Positions 1 to 7,424 of a stretch of DNA of 25,119 nucleotides are shown here, piece after piece. Source of the stretch: Candidatus Komeilibacteria bacterium RIFCSPHIGHO2_01_FULL_52_14 (lineage in GTDB: Bacteria; Patescibacteriota; Patescibacteriia; UBA1558; 2-01-FULL-52-15); contig MHKK01000037.1 of the NCBI GenBank assembly GCA_001818365.1, forward strand, positions 1 to 25,119, written 5' to 3'. The notes under the pieces were generated by a model that made no database searches, was not told the DNA's origin, and was given only the letters and a program-made list of their open reading frames with translations. Position 1 is the stretch's first letter, and every line of letters starts with the position of its first letter. Made by a program: the position numbers and the translations under genes.

Positions 1-154
1 AATGATTTCACCGAAACATGCGAATTACATCATTAACGTCGGCTCAGCGACCTCGGAGGACGTTGTAACCATGGTCAGCTTTATTAAGCAGCAGGTACGC
101 GATGCCTACGGCATACAACTGGAAGAAGAAGTACAGATTGTGCCGGAAAGTTGA
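1..154 (+). CDS. murB: UDP-N-acetylenolpyruvoylglucosamine reductase, C-terminal fragment
   Basis: Only the last 50 codons are in the window, read in the frame that starts at base 2 and stops at TGA 152-154. The fragment reads ISPKHANYIIN, then VGSATSEDVV, and ends in GIQLEEEVQIVPES. This matches the conserved end of MurB (pattern S.KHANFI.N.G.AT..DV, then FGI.LE.EV). MurB is the cytoplasmic flavoenzyme that reduces UDP-GlcNAc-enolpyruvate to UDP-MurNAc with NADPH in peptidoglycan synthesis. The FAD-binding part and the start lie outside the window, so integrity cannot be judged. The next gene has its own promoter overlapping this stop codon, so murB probably ends an upstream transcript. Confidence 0.85.
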   Translation, partial: MISPKHANYIINVGSATSEDVVTMVSFIKQQVRDAYGIQLEEEVQIVPES

Positions 155-179
155 TTTCACTCTCTAAAAGCGTTACACT
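151..179 (+). promoter_or_regulatory. Promoter of hpf (-35 TTGATT, 17 nt, -10 TACACT)
   Basis: TTGATT at 151-156 and TACACT at 174-179 are separated by exactly 17 nt. The expected transcription start is near 186 and the hpf ATG is at 188, so the mRNA would be essentially leaderless. The -35 box overlaps the murB stop codon. Each box matches the sigma-70 consensus at 4 of 6 positions; the optimal spacing and the same geometry at several other genes in this window raise confidence. Confidence 0.6.
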
Positions 180-187
180 AGCTCTCG

Positions 188-538
188 ATGGAATATCAGG
201 TTTACAGTAAAAACGTATTTGTCACCGATAGTTTATCGGAATATTTGCGTATGAAGATGGCGCATATCGACAAGCTGAGCGTTAATCCGATTGCCTGCAG
301 GGTTGACGTAAGCAGGGATGCGCATCACCGCAAGGGCGAGGTTTTTCGGATCGAGATCAATATGACGGTACCAAACCGTCTTTTACGCATCGTCGAGGTT
401 CAATCCGACATGCGGGCAGCCATCGACATAGCCACCGACAAATTATTGGAGCAGCTCAAAAAATACAAATCGAAAGCGATCGATCTGCGTCGGGGTTTTT
501 CGCGTTTATTCAAAAGGCAGCGCAGAAACTCGCGTTGA
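188..538 (+). CDS. hpf: Ribosome hibernation promoting factor, short form (HPF/YfiA/RaiA family)
   Basis: 116-residue protein of the HPF/YfiA family. These proteins bind the 30S subunit between head and body, block the tRNA and mRNA channel and hold ribosomes inactive under stress or starvation. The fold is visible as an N-terminal strand (MEYQVYSKNVFVTDSL), helix LSEYLRMKMAHIDKL, the central strands around CRVDVSRDAHHRKGEVFRIEINM and the last helix MRAAIDIATDKLLEQLKKYKSK, followed by a basic tail rich in R and K (about residues 100-116). It has no long C-terminal dimerisation domain, so it is the short type. The start is ATG 188, about 2 nt from the predicted transcription start. secA follows 7 nt after the stop, so the two are probably co-transcribed. 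Confidence 0.88.
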   Translation: MEYQVYSKNVFVTDSLSEYLRMKMAHIDKLSVNPIACRVDVSRDAHHRKGEVFRIEINMTVPNRLLRIVEVQSDMRAAIDIATDKLLEQLKKYKSKAIDLRRGFSRLFKRQRRNSR

Positions 539-545
539 CACCCCC

Positions 546-3404
546 ATGGCTTTCCTGACATCTCTATTTGGAGACGCGAACAAGCGTTTCCTACAAACGC
601 TTGCAACGATCGTCTCCGACGTTAACTCGAAAGAACAAGATTTAGCGAAGCTGTCCGATGAGGACCTTCGGTCGCGCACACTCGAATTAAAAAAGAAGCT
701 ATCGGATTCTCACGCTGCGAGCACCGATCAACTATCCGCTATCGAAAATTCGCTCCGGCTTGCAGCGAGCGAAGATGAAAAAAATCGTCTGCATCGTGCA
801 CGCATCGAACTCCTCAACGCGCCACTCAACGAATTGGCGCCTGACTCGTTTGCGATAGTGCGCGAAGCGGCCAAGCGCACCTTGAACCAGCGACACTTCG
901 ACGTCCAGCTCATGGGCGGGCTTGTTCTTCATTACGGCCAGGTCGCCGAAATGAAAACCGGCGAAGGTAAAACCCTTACGTCGACACTAGCCGTATACTT
1001 GAATGCACTCTCCGGCAAGGGCGTCCATGTCGTTACTGTCAACGACTATTTGGCCAGACGCGACGCCATCTGGATGGCGCAAATATTTCATTTGCTCGGT
1101 CTTTCGGTCGGCGTCATCATGCACGACGCGGCTTTTCTCTACGATCCGATGCATGTTTCCGCCGAGGAAGAGGAGCGGCGTGACGAGGGTGTCGCTCTCG
1201 AAATGAAGTTTTTGCGGCCCGTATCGCGCAAGGAAGCGTATCAGGCCGATATCACCTACGGGACCAACAACGAATTCGGTTTCGACTATCTCCGCGACAA
1301 CATGGTCTACGAGATGACTCAAAAAGTGCAGCGCGATCTGCACTATGCGATCGTCGACGAAGTCGACAGCATCCTGATCGACGAAGCACGAACTCCGCTT
1401 ATCATCTCGGCGTCTGATACCAGACCGACGCAGCGCTACTATCAATTCGCCGAACTCGTTAACCAGCTCGATGAAAAAACTGATTATGCGATTGACGAGA
1501 AGCTCCGTGCCGCGACGCTCACCGAATCGGGAATCACAAAATTGGAAAAATTGTTGAACGTCGAGAATATATACGTGCAGGGCGGCATCCAGACGGTGCA
1601 CCACATCGAGCAGGCATTAAAGGCCAAAACGCTTTTTCTTAAGGACCGCGACTACACTATCAAGGACGGCGAGATAGTCATCGTCGACGAATTTACCGGC
1701 AGAATGCTTCCGGGCAGGCGTTACTCCGAGGGACTGCACCAGGCCATCGAGGCCAAAGAAGGAGTTACAATTCAGCGCGAGAGCAAGACGATGGCGACGA
1801 TCACGTTCCAGAATTATTTTCGCCTATACACCAAGCTTTCCGGAATGACCGGAACCGCGGAAACCGAAGCCGAGGAGCTTGCTAAGATTTACAATCTGGA
1901 TGTAACGACAATACCCACGCATAGGCCGATGATTCGCCAGGATAACTCTGACCGGATCTACAAGAACGAAGCTGCAAAATTCGCCGCCGTCGTGCAGGAA
2001 ATCAAGACGCGCCACGAGAAGGGTCAGCCGATCCTTGTGGGAACCATATCGATCGACAAAAACGAGCGTTTATCGGCATTGCTTGAGCAGGAGGGGCTGC
2101 AATTTCATATTCTGAACGCAAAGCAGCACGAGCGAGAAGCCGAAATCATTGCACAAGCAGGAGCATACGGTGCCATAACCATTGCCACGAACATGGCAGG
2201 CCGCGGCGTCGACATCAAGCTCGGCGGCTCTCCCCACAACGAGGAGCAATTTAAACGGATCGTGGAGCTTGGCGGGCTGCACGTGCTCGGCACCGAGCGC
2301 CACGAATCACGGCGTATTGACAACCAGCTCCGTGGACGGTCAGGGCGCCAGGGCGAGCCGGGCTCGAGTCAGTTCCTTGTATCGCTCGAGGACGATCTGA
2401 TGAGAATTTTCGGAGCCGAACGCGTAAAAGGCCTCATGAAGAATTGGCCCGACGACATGCCCATCGAAAACAAATTCATCAGCAAATCCATCGAATCGGC
2501 GCAGAAGCGCGTTGAAGGTCATAACTTCGACATTCGAAAACATCTCGTCGAGTATGACGACGTCATAAATAAACAGCGCATGATCGTCTATGGTAAACGA
2601 GATCTGCTGCTGCAAACCGACCTCGACAACGAAGAGCTGCTTCCGGCGATGCTTCGCGACGAGATGCAGCAGGAGATTGAGTACGCACTTGATTCGTTTG
2701 CTACGGCCCCAGCAACTGCAGAATGGAGCACTAAGGAGCTCGTCGAGTTTCTACGCGCACTGTTAAATCCGACACCGCCTCAGCTGAAAGAGCTCGAGGA
2801 TCTTTGTACTTCCGCCGATGCACACGCCGCACGGGCGCAACTCTTTGAAAAAATTCAAGCGCTGTCCGATCTTCGATTCGGCACGGTTCGCAGTACCGTC
2901 AACAAGCAAATGGCGTCGCCAACCAAAAAATACCCGATCAATGAGATTATACGATCTTTCTACTTGCGCAGCATCGACATACTCTGGGTGGAGCATCTCG
3001 AAACGATCAATTATCTGAGGACCGGGATAGGTCTGCGCGGTTACGGTCAGAGGGACCCTCTGGTTGAGTATAAACGAGAATCGAAAGATTTATTCAATCG
3101 TTTACTTGCGGATATCCGCCGGCAGTTCGTTTTCGCCCTCATCAACATCGGCACGGAAGCTACCGGTCGCCCTGCCGCAACCGACGGACAAGAACGCCTT
3201 ACCGAACAGAAGGATGCGGTTAGCGTGTTCGGCGGTGCCGAGGAGCGCAAAACGGAAGCACCGACCTCAAAACCAAAAGACACTTCCGGAAAAAAAATCG
3301 GCCGAAACGATCCTTGCTATTGCGGAGCGATAAACCCCGATACCGGCCAGGTCTATAAATATAAAAAATGCGGCCTTATCAATGCTCCGTATCACAAGCA
3401 ATAG
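546..3404 (+). CDS. secA: Protein translocase ATPase subunit SecA
   Basis: 952-residue SecA, the ATPase that pushes preproteins through SecYEG. Visible are Walker A MKTGEGKT (residues 136-143), the DEVDSILIDEARTPL Walker B region, ITYGTNNEFGFDYLRDNM of the first nucleotide-binding fold, GMTGTAETE, and the second fold with TNMAGRGVDIKLGG and RQLRGRSGR-like QLRGRSGRQGEPG. Relative to E. coli SecA, Walker A lies about 34 residues later because of a charged insertion near residues 53-92. A second acidic insertion (about 190-225, EEEERRDE) precedes the RKEAYQADITYG strand. The C-terminus ends in a metal-binding-like motif: C.C, then KYKKCG about 14 residues on, then PYH. The usual SecA tail ends KKCC or KKCH, so the last ligand may be displaced. 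ATG 546 has no Shine-Dalgarno sequence and lies 7 nt after the hpf stop. Confidence 0.97.
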   Translation: MAFLTSLFGDANKRFLQTLATIVSDVNSKEQDLAKLSDEDLRSRTLELKKKLSDSHAASTDQLSAIENSLRLAASEDEKNRLHRARIELLNAPLNELAPDSFAIVREAAKRTLNQRHFDVQLMGGLVLHYGQVAEMKTGEGKTLTSTLAVYLNALSGKGVHVVTVNDYLARRDAIWMAQIFHLLGLSVGVIMHDAAFLYDPMHVSAEEEERRDEGVALEMKFLRPVSRKEAYQADITYGTNNEFGFDYLRDNMVYEMTQKVQRDLHYAIVDEVDSILIDEARTPLIISASDTRPTQRYYQFAELVNQLDEKTDYAIDEKLRAATLTESGITKLEKLLNVENIYVQGGIQTVHHIEQALKAKTLFLKDRDYTIKDGEIVIVDEFTGRMLPGRRYSEGLHQAIEAKEGVTIQRESKTMATITFQNYFRLYTKLSGMTGTAETEAEELAKIYNLDVTTIPTHRPMIRQDNSDRIYKNEAAKFAAVVQEIKTRHEKGQPILVGTISIDKNERLSALLEQEGLQFHILNAKQHEREAEIIAQAGAYGAITIATNMAGRGVDIKLGGSPHNEEQFKRIVELGGLHVLGTERHESRRIDNQLRGRSGRQGEPGSSQFLVSLEDDLMRIFGAERVKGLMKNWPDDMPIENKFISKSIESAQKRVEGHNFDIRKHLVEYDDVINKQRMIVYGKRDLLLQTDLDNEELLPAMLRDEMQQEIEYALDSFATAPATAEWSTKELVEFLRALLNPTPPQLKELEDLCTSADAHAARAQLFEKIQALSDLRFGTVRSTVNKQMASPTKKYPINEIIRSFYLRSIDILWVEHLETINYLRTGIGLRGYGQRDPLVEYKRESKDLFNRLLADIRRQFVFALINIGTEATGRPAATDGQERLTEQKDAVSVFGGAEERKTEAPTSKPKDTSGKKIGRNDPCYCGAINPDTGQVYKYKKCGLINAPYHKQ

Positions 3405-3505
3405 AAGAGCCCACCTTCTGCACCATGCCGATGATTATCGAAACATAGCCGAAACAGCGGAGCGGCTTCCGGAAACACGGTAATTTCAGCGAATCATAGG
3501 AGCTC

Positions 3506-3534
3506 TTGAAAGGGTATAAGGAATCTGCTAGTAT
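3506..3534 (+). promoter_or_regulatory. Promoter of secDF (-35 TTGAAA, 17 nt, extended -10 TGCTAGTAT)
   Basis: TTGAAA at 3506-3511, a 17-nt spacer and TAGTAT at 3529-3534, with a TG at 3526-3527 that gives an extended -10. Transcription should start near 3541, four bases before ATG 3545. The secA-secD gap (3405-3544) shows no clear U-tailed terminator. Because this promoter overlaps a possible TTG start at 3506, it argues that the upstream TTG is not used. Confidence 0.7.
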
Positions 3535-3544
3535 TCGCTCCGTT

Positions 3545-5269
3545 ATGAATAAATACCGAGTTGAGGCAAAAACACATCGTCTCGCGACACCGACACAGGT
3601 GCGCGTGAGCATTTTTTTAATTGTCATATTGACCATCTCCGCCGTTTTCGTGGCTGTTCCGCAAAGCATTTTGGCAAAAATCAACCTTTCCATTCCCTTT
3701 TTCTCCCGATTCTACACGCATCTCGGTCTTGATCTTCAGGGAGGCACGCACCTGGTCTACCAAGCCGATCTCGGTAATATTGCGCCTTCGGAGCGCGATT
3801 CGGCCCTTGAGGGCGCAAGAGACGTCATAGACCGCAGAGTAAACTCGCTCGGTGTTGCCGAACCGGTCGTACAAACTTCCCATCAGGCAGGCAATTCCCG
3901 CATTATTATCGAGTTGGCCGGTGTTCTGGACGTCAATCAGGCAATTAAAAAAATAGGGGAGACGCCGCTTTTGGAATTTATGGAAACCGGGACTGCGACA
4001 ACCACTAAACCGACAAGTGAGCAGATTTCGGCTGTTGAAGAGAAAAATAAAGCCCAGGAGCAGGCAGCCAACGATATCATCAAACGGCTGCAGAAAGGCG
4101 AGATTTTCGAGGAGCTGGCAAAGCAATATTCCGAAGACCCGGGGAGCAAGGACAATGGTGGCGATCTGGACTGGATCGGTCGCGGTATCTTTACTCCGCT
4201 CTTCGAGAAAGCCATATTTGACGAAATGAAACCCGGCGATCTTCGGCCGGCGCCCCTGCAGACCGAGTTCGGATACCACGTCATTAAAAAATTAGAGGAG
4301 CGTACCACCGATACCGGCGCAAAGGAAATTCACGCCGCACACATTCTGTTCCGTACAGAGTCACTCAACCAGGACACGGGCCCCATCTGGATCAACACGT
4401 CGCTGTCGGGCAAAAATTTAAAGCGTGCCGAGGTGACCTTCACGTCGCGCGTCGGTGCTCCGGAAGTATCGCTTACCTTTGACAGCGAGGGGGCCAAGCT
4501 CTTTGAGGACATCACGCGCCGCAACGTCAACAAGCCCGTGGGCATCTTCCTCGATGGCTCGGCCATTTCAACGCCAAACGTCAACACGGTCATTACCGGG
4601 GGACAGGCGGTCATCACCGGAAACTTTTCCCTCGAAGAAGCAAAAACCCTGGCTCAACGGTTGAATGCGGGCGCTCTGCCGGTACCGATCTCTCTTTTGA
4701 GCCAGCAAACCGTCGGTCCGTCTCTCGGACGGGATTCCCTTGATAAAAGCGTCTTTGCAGGAGCCATCGGCTTCCTCCTGGTCGCCTTGTTTATGATCTT
4801 CCTGTATCGCCTGCCCGGTATTCTTGCAGTTTTGGCCCTGTGCCTCTATGCACTCATAACGGTCAGCTTATTTCAGATTATCCCGGTCACTCTTACCCTT
4901 GCGGGGGTTGCCGGTTTCATACTTTCGATCGGCATGGCAGTCGACGCGAACGTGCTGATCTTCGAACGCGTAAAGGAGGAGATCCGCAAAGGGCAAAACT
5001 TTACGAATGCCGTTGAAACCGGCTTTACGCGTGCATGGTCCTCAATACGCGATTCAAACGTCTCAAGTCTCATCACCTGTATCATCCTGTACTGGTTCGG
5101 ATCATCCATTATCCGGGGATTTGCGGTTACTCTCGCCCTGGGTATTGCCGTCAGCATGTTCTCGGCCATTACCGTCACACGCACCTACCTGCGAATCGTG
5201 ATCCGCTCGCAGGCGTTGCAGAAAACCTGGCTATTCGGAGTCAAGGCATCACATCAAACACATGCATAA
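3545..5269 (+). CDS. secD: Protein export membrane protein SecD with inserted parvulin-type PPIase domain
   Basis: 574-residue SecD, which with SecF uses the proton or sodium gradient to pull exported proteins out of SecYEG. The N-terminal TM (about residues 22-42) is followed by the D1 motif GLDLQGGTHLVYQ. The C-terminal RND-type membrane half has GASLG-like GPSLGRDSLDKS and the signature AGFILSIGMAVDANVLIFERVKEE. Between the two halves of the extracytoplasmic P1 region (about residues 165-270) sits a parvulin-like segment: EIFEELAKQYSEDPGSK, GGDLDWIGRGIF, PLFEKAIFDEMKPGD, FGYHVIKKLEE and then HAAHILFRTE. The normal first strand (the HIL motif) comes last, so the domain looks circularly permuted. 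I recall similar insertions in other Patescibacteria. ATG 3545 is chosen over TTG 3506 because the promoter occupies 3506-3534. secF overlaps the 3' end by 8 nt. Confidence 0.93.
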   Translation: MNKYRVEAKTHRLATPTQVRVSIFLIVILTISAVFVAVPQSILAKINLSIPFFSRFYTHLGLDLQGGTHLVYQADLGNIAPSERDSALEGARDVIDRRVNSLGVAEPVVQTSHQAGNSRIIIELAGVLDVNQAIKKIGETPLLEFMETGTATTTKPTSEQISAVEEKNKAQEQAANDIIKRLQKGEIFEELAKQYSEDPGSKDNGGDLDWIGRGIFTPLFEKAIFDEMKPGDLRPAPLQTEFGYHVIKKLEERTTDTGAKEIHAAHILFRTESLNQDTGPIWINTSLSGKNLKRAEVTFTSRVGAPEVSLTFDSEGAKLFEDITRRNVNKPVGIFLDGSAISTPNVNTVITGGQAVITGNFSLEEAKTLAQRLNAGALPVPISLLSQQTVGPSLGRDSLDKSVFAGAIGFLLVALFMIFLYRLPGILAVLALCLYALITVSLFQIIPVTLTLAGVAGFILSIGMAVDANVLIFERVKEEIRKGQNFTNAVETGFTRAWSSIRDSNVSSLITCIILYWFGSSIIRGFAVTLALGIAVSMFSAITVTRTYLRIVIRSQALQKTWLFGVKASHQTHA

Positions 5270-6185
5270 TTTTCCATTCGTAGGATTACGCCGTCTATGG
5301 TATACGGGCTCCGGGCTGCTCGTTGCAGCAAGCATCGTCCTTTTTGCGATCTTCGGATTGCGATACGGCCTCGATTTTACCGGCGGCAGTTTGCTCGAGG
5401 TCGGTTATGCATCACAACGTCCGACCGTTGAAGCGCTCACGCAACTTCTCAAAGAAACCGGTGCGGCCGACGAAAAAATTCAGCCAAGCGGTTCCCTGGA
5501 TTATATTATCCGTCTCCCCGAGATCTCCGAAGACAAACACCAGGATCTGCTCAAAAAACTTTCCGATCAGGCCGCTGCGCTTGCCGAGGGCAATACCCTG
5601 TCGGAAAAACGATTCGAGTCCTTTGGCCCGACACTCGGCAGCGAGCTCAAGCGAAACGCAGTCATCGCGATCATCCTGGTGCTCATCGCAATCATCGCAT
5701 ATCTCGCGTACGCCTTCAGGAAGGTCTCCCGTCCCGTCTCGTCATGGAAATTCGGTGTTGTCGCCGTCATAGCGCTGACGCACGATATATTCATACCGGT
5801 CGGTTTGTTCACCCTCCTGGGACTTCTCTACGGGACCGAGGTTGACAGTTTGTTCGTGACGGCTTTGCTTACGCTCTTGGGATTTTCCGTTCACGATACC
5901 ATCGTGACGCTGGATCGGATCCGCGAGAATCTTTTTAAGCATCAGGACCTGACATTCTCCGAGATCGTGAACGTGAGCATCAACGAGACGTTTACCAGAT
6001 CCATCAACACATCGCTATCGACGCTTTTCGCGCTTATCGCGATTTATTTTTTCGGCGGCGCCACGATCCGCAATTTCGTTCTCGTGCTCATCATCGGTAT
6101 CATCATCGGCACGTATTCATCCGTCTTTATCGCAGCCCCGCTCTTGGTCACCTGGCATTCCTTTTCGAGCAAGCGCAAAATATAA
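5262..6185 (+). CDS. secF: Protein export membrane protein SecF
   Basis: 307-residue SecF, partner of SecD in the inner-membrane complex that completes Sec export. Visible are a first membrane span (about 14-32), the GLDFTGGSLLEVGY motif after it, a short extracytoplasmic P4 domain (about 40-130) and five more membrane spans with GFSVHDTIVTLDRIREN, RSINTSLSTL and FGGATIRNFVLVLIIGIIIGTYSSVFIAAPLL. Length is normal for the family. The start overlaps the end of secD by 8 nt, which suggests translational coupling and a fixed stoichiometry. A strong intrinsic terminator lies 28 nt after the stop, so secD-secF is a two-gene operon. Confidence 0.95.
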   Translation: MHNFPFVGLRRLWYTGSGLLVAASIVLFAIFGLRYGLDFTGGSLLEVGYASQRPTVEALTQLLKETGAADEKIQPSGSLDYIIRLPEISEDKHQDLLKKLSDQAAALAEGNTLSEKRFESFGPTLGSELKRNAVIAIILVLIAIIAYLAYAFRKVSRPVSSWKFGVVAVIALTHDIFIPVGLFTLLGLLYGTEVDSLFVTALLTLLGFSVHDTIVTLDRIRENLFKHQDLTFSEIVNVSINETFTRSINTSLSTLFALIAIYFFGGATIRNFVLVLIIGIIIGTYSSVFIAAPLLVTWHSFSSKRKI

Positions 6186-6213
6186 CGGCACCGCATACGG
6201 ATACGATTAAACC

Positions 6214-6237
6214 GGGCTTTGACAAAAGCCCTTTTTT
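6214..6237 (+). terminator. Rho-independent terminator after secF
   Basis: Stem GGGCTTT (6214-6220), loop GACA, stem AAAGCCC (6225-6231), then six T (6232-6237). This is a textbook intrinsic terminator closing the secDF operon, just before the promoter of the next gene. Confidence 0.88.
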
Positions 6238-6256
6238 GTTGGCCTGCTTACATTAC

Positions 6257-6285
6257 TTGACGAATTTTGCCAATTATGCTATATT
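6257..6285 (+). promoter_or_regulatory. Promoter (-35 TTGACG, 17 nt, extended -10 TGCTATATT)
   Basis: TTGACG 6257-6262, 17-nt spacer, TATATT 6280-6285, with TG at 6277-6278 as extended -10. The predicted transcription start is near 6292 and ATG 6300 follows about 8 nt later. It excludes the longer reading of the gene that would start at 6267 inside the promoter. Confidence 0.75.
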
Positions 6286-6299
6286 CGGCCATATCCACT

Positions 6300-7397
6300 A
6301 TGGCAACATCAATTCTCGACCAAGTACTGTCTTCGCAGAAGCAATCCGCTATTTCTCAGTTTGACCCTGAGCAAGTGGCTGCTAAGCTTTTTTCGATACT
6401 TTCAGAGCGCGAGCAGGACATTCTTGTGCGGCGCTATGGGCTTAAGGGAAAGGAAAAGATGACCCTTGAGGAAATCGGCAAGCAGTATTCGGTCACCCGG
6501 GAGCGCATCCGACAGGTTGAAAATGCTTCGATCAACAAAATACTGAGCGAATACCGCGATTCACTTCTGCGTGATCTTGAGGCGCTGATCCGCGACGTAC
6601 TTGAGGACCACGGCGAGCTTATGTCCGAGAATCGCCTGGTGCAAAATCTTCTCGACACCGACGCCGAGAGCGATCAATCGAAGGCGCTGGTACATTTCAT
6701 GCTGAACCAGCTTCTCGCGGAACGGCTGCAACTCGTCCGTGAATCCGATGCCGTCTATAAGACATGGTCGCTGCAAGCGGCACGATGGGATGAATTTCAT
6801 TCGATTATCGACCGGCTTGTCGAAATAATCAAAAAGCACAATGAGCCGCTCCGCCTCGAGCAGTTGCTCGACCGGGCCCGTGGAGCGGTATCCGTTCCCG
6901 AGGACGATTTCGAGCGTATTCTCGTAAACTATCTCGACGTCACGAAAAAAATTGAGGAGAACCGATTCAACGAGTGGGGTCTTTCGCATTGGAGCTTGAT
7001 CCGTCCTCGCCGCATGAACGATAAAATTTATCTGATACTGAAGCGTGAAACAAAGCCCTTGCACTTCGTTGAGATCGCAAAGCGAATCAACGATTCAAAT
7101 TTCGACAAGCGCGTTGCCTACCCTGCGACCATTCACAACGAGTTGATACTCGACGATAAGTATGTCCTGGTCGGGCGCGGCATCTATGCCCTCAAGGAGT
7201 GGGGTTATAAGCCCGGCGTCGTGCTGGACGTCATCAAGGACATCCTTCGTGAGAACGGCGCCATGTCCAAAGAGGAGATTATCACCGCGGTTTTGAAGAA
7301 CAGAATGGTAAAGAGGAGCACAGTGGTTCTCGCACTCATGAACAAGAAATTCTTTGCCAAGGATCAGGACGGCCGGTACGTGCTTGTGCAGTCATAG
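6300..7397 (+). CDS. Sigma-70 region 4-like / HARE-HTH protein, putative RNA polymerase-associated regulator
   Basis: 365-residue cytoplasmic protein. Residues about 30-85 are a good sigma-70 region 4 (LSEREQDILVRRYGL, then MTLEEIGKQYSVTRERIRQVE), the part that binds the -35 box and the RNA polymerase beta flap. No region 2, needed for -10 recognition and melting, is present. A middle part (about 95-240) is helical and charged. Residues about 250-303 resemble a HARE-HTH domain (LHFVEIAKRI, then YPATIHNELI and DKYVLVGRGIYALKEWGY), the fold of the polymerase delta subunit. A last winged-helix-like segment (305-365) ends in ...KNRMVKRSTVVLALMNKKFF. It is probably a transcription accessory factor rather than a true sigma. 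ATG 6300 is set by the promoter. The next gene starts 27 nt after the stop and may be co-transcribed. Confidence 0.75.
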   Translation: MATSILDQVLSSQKQSAISQFDPEQVAAKLFSILSEREQDILVRRYGLKGKEKMTLEEIGKQYSVTRERIRQVENASINKILSEYRDSLLRDLEALIRDVLEDHGELMSENRLVQNLLDTDAESDQSKALVHFMLNQLLAERLQLVRESDAVYKTWSLQAARWDEFHSIIDRLVEIIKKHNEPLRLEQLLDRARGAVSVPEDDFERILVNYLDVTKKIEENRFNEWGLSHWSLIRPRRMNDKIYLILKRETKPLHFVEIAKRINDSNFDKRVAYPATIHNELILDDKYVLVGRGIYALKEWGYKPGVVLDVIKDILRENGAMSKEEIITAVLKNRMVKRSTVVLALMNKKFFAKDQDGRYVLVQS

Positions 7398-7424
7398 TGA
7401 CGCGGGACAGAAAAACACAAACCC

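Noticed and set aside
987..1604. 205-codon open frame on the minus strand inside secA
   Set aside because: It lies fully opposite a clear SecA coding region; such long antisense frames arise from codon bias and the translation resembles no family.
3405..3505. Terminator between secA and secD
   Set aside because: Only short GC inverted repeats (GCCG/CGGC) without a T run; not strong enough to call.
3617..4279. 220-codon minus-strand open frame inside secD
   Set aside because: Opposite conserved SecD and parvulin sequence, no promoter, no recognisable domain.
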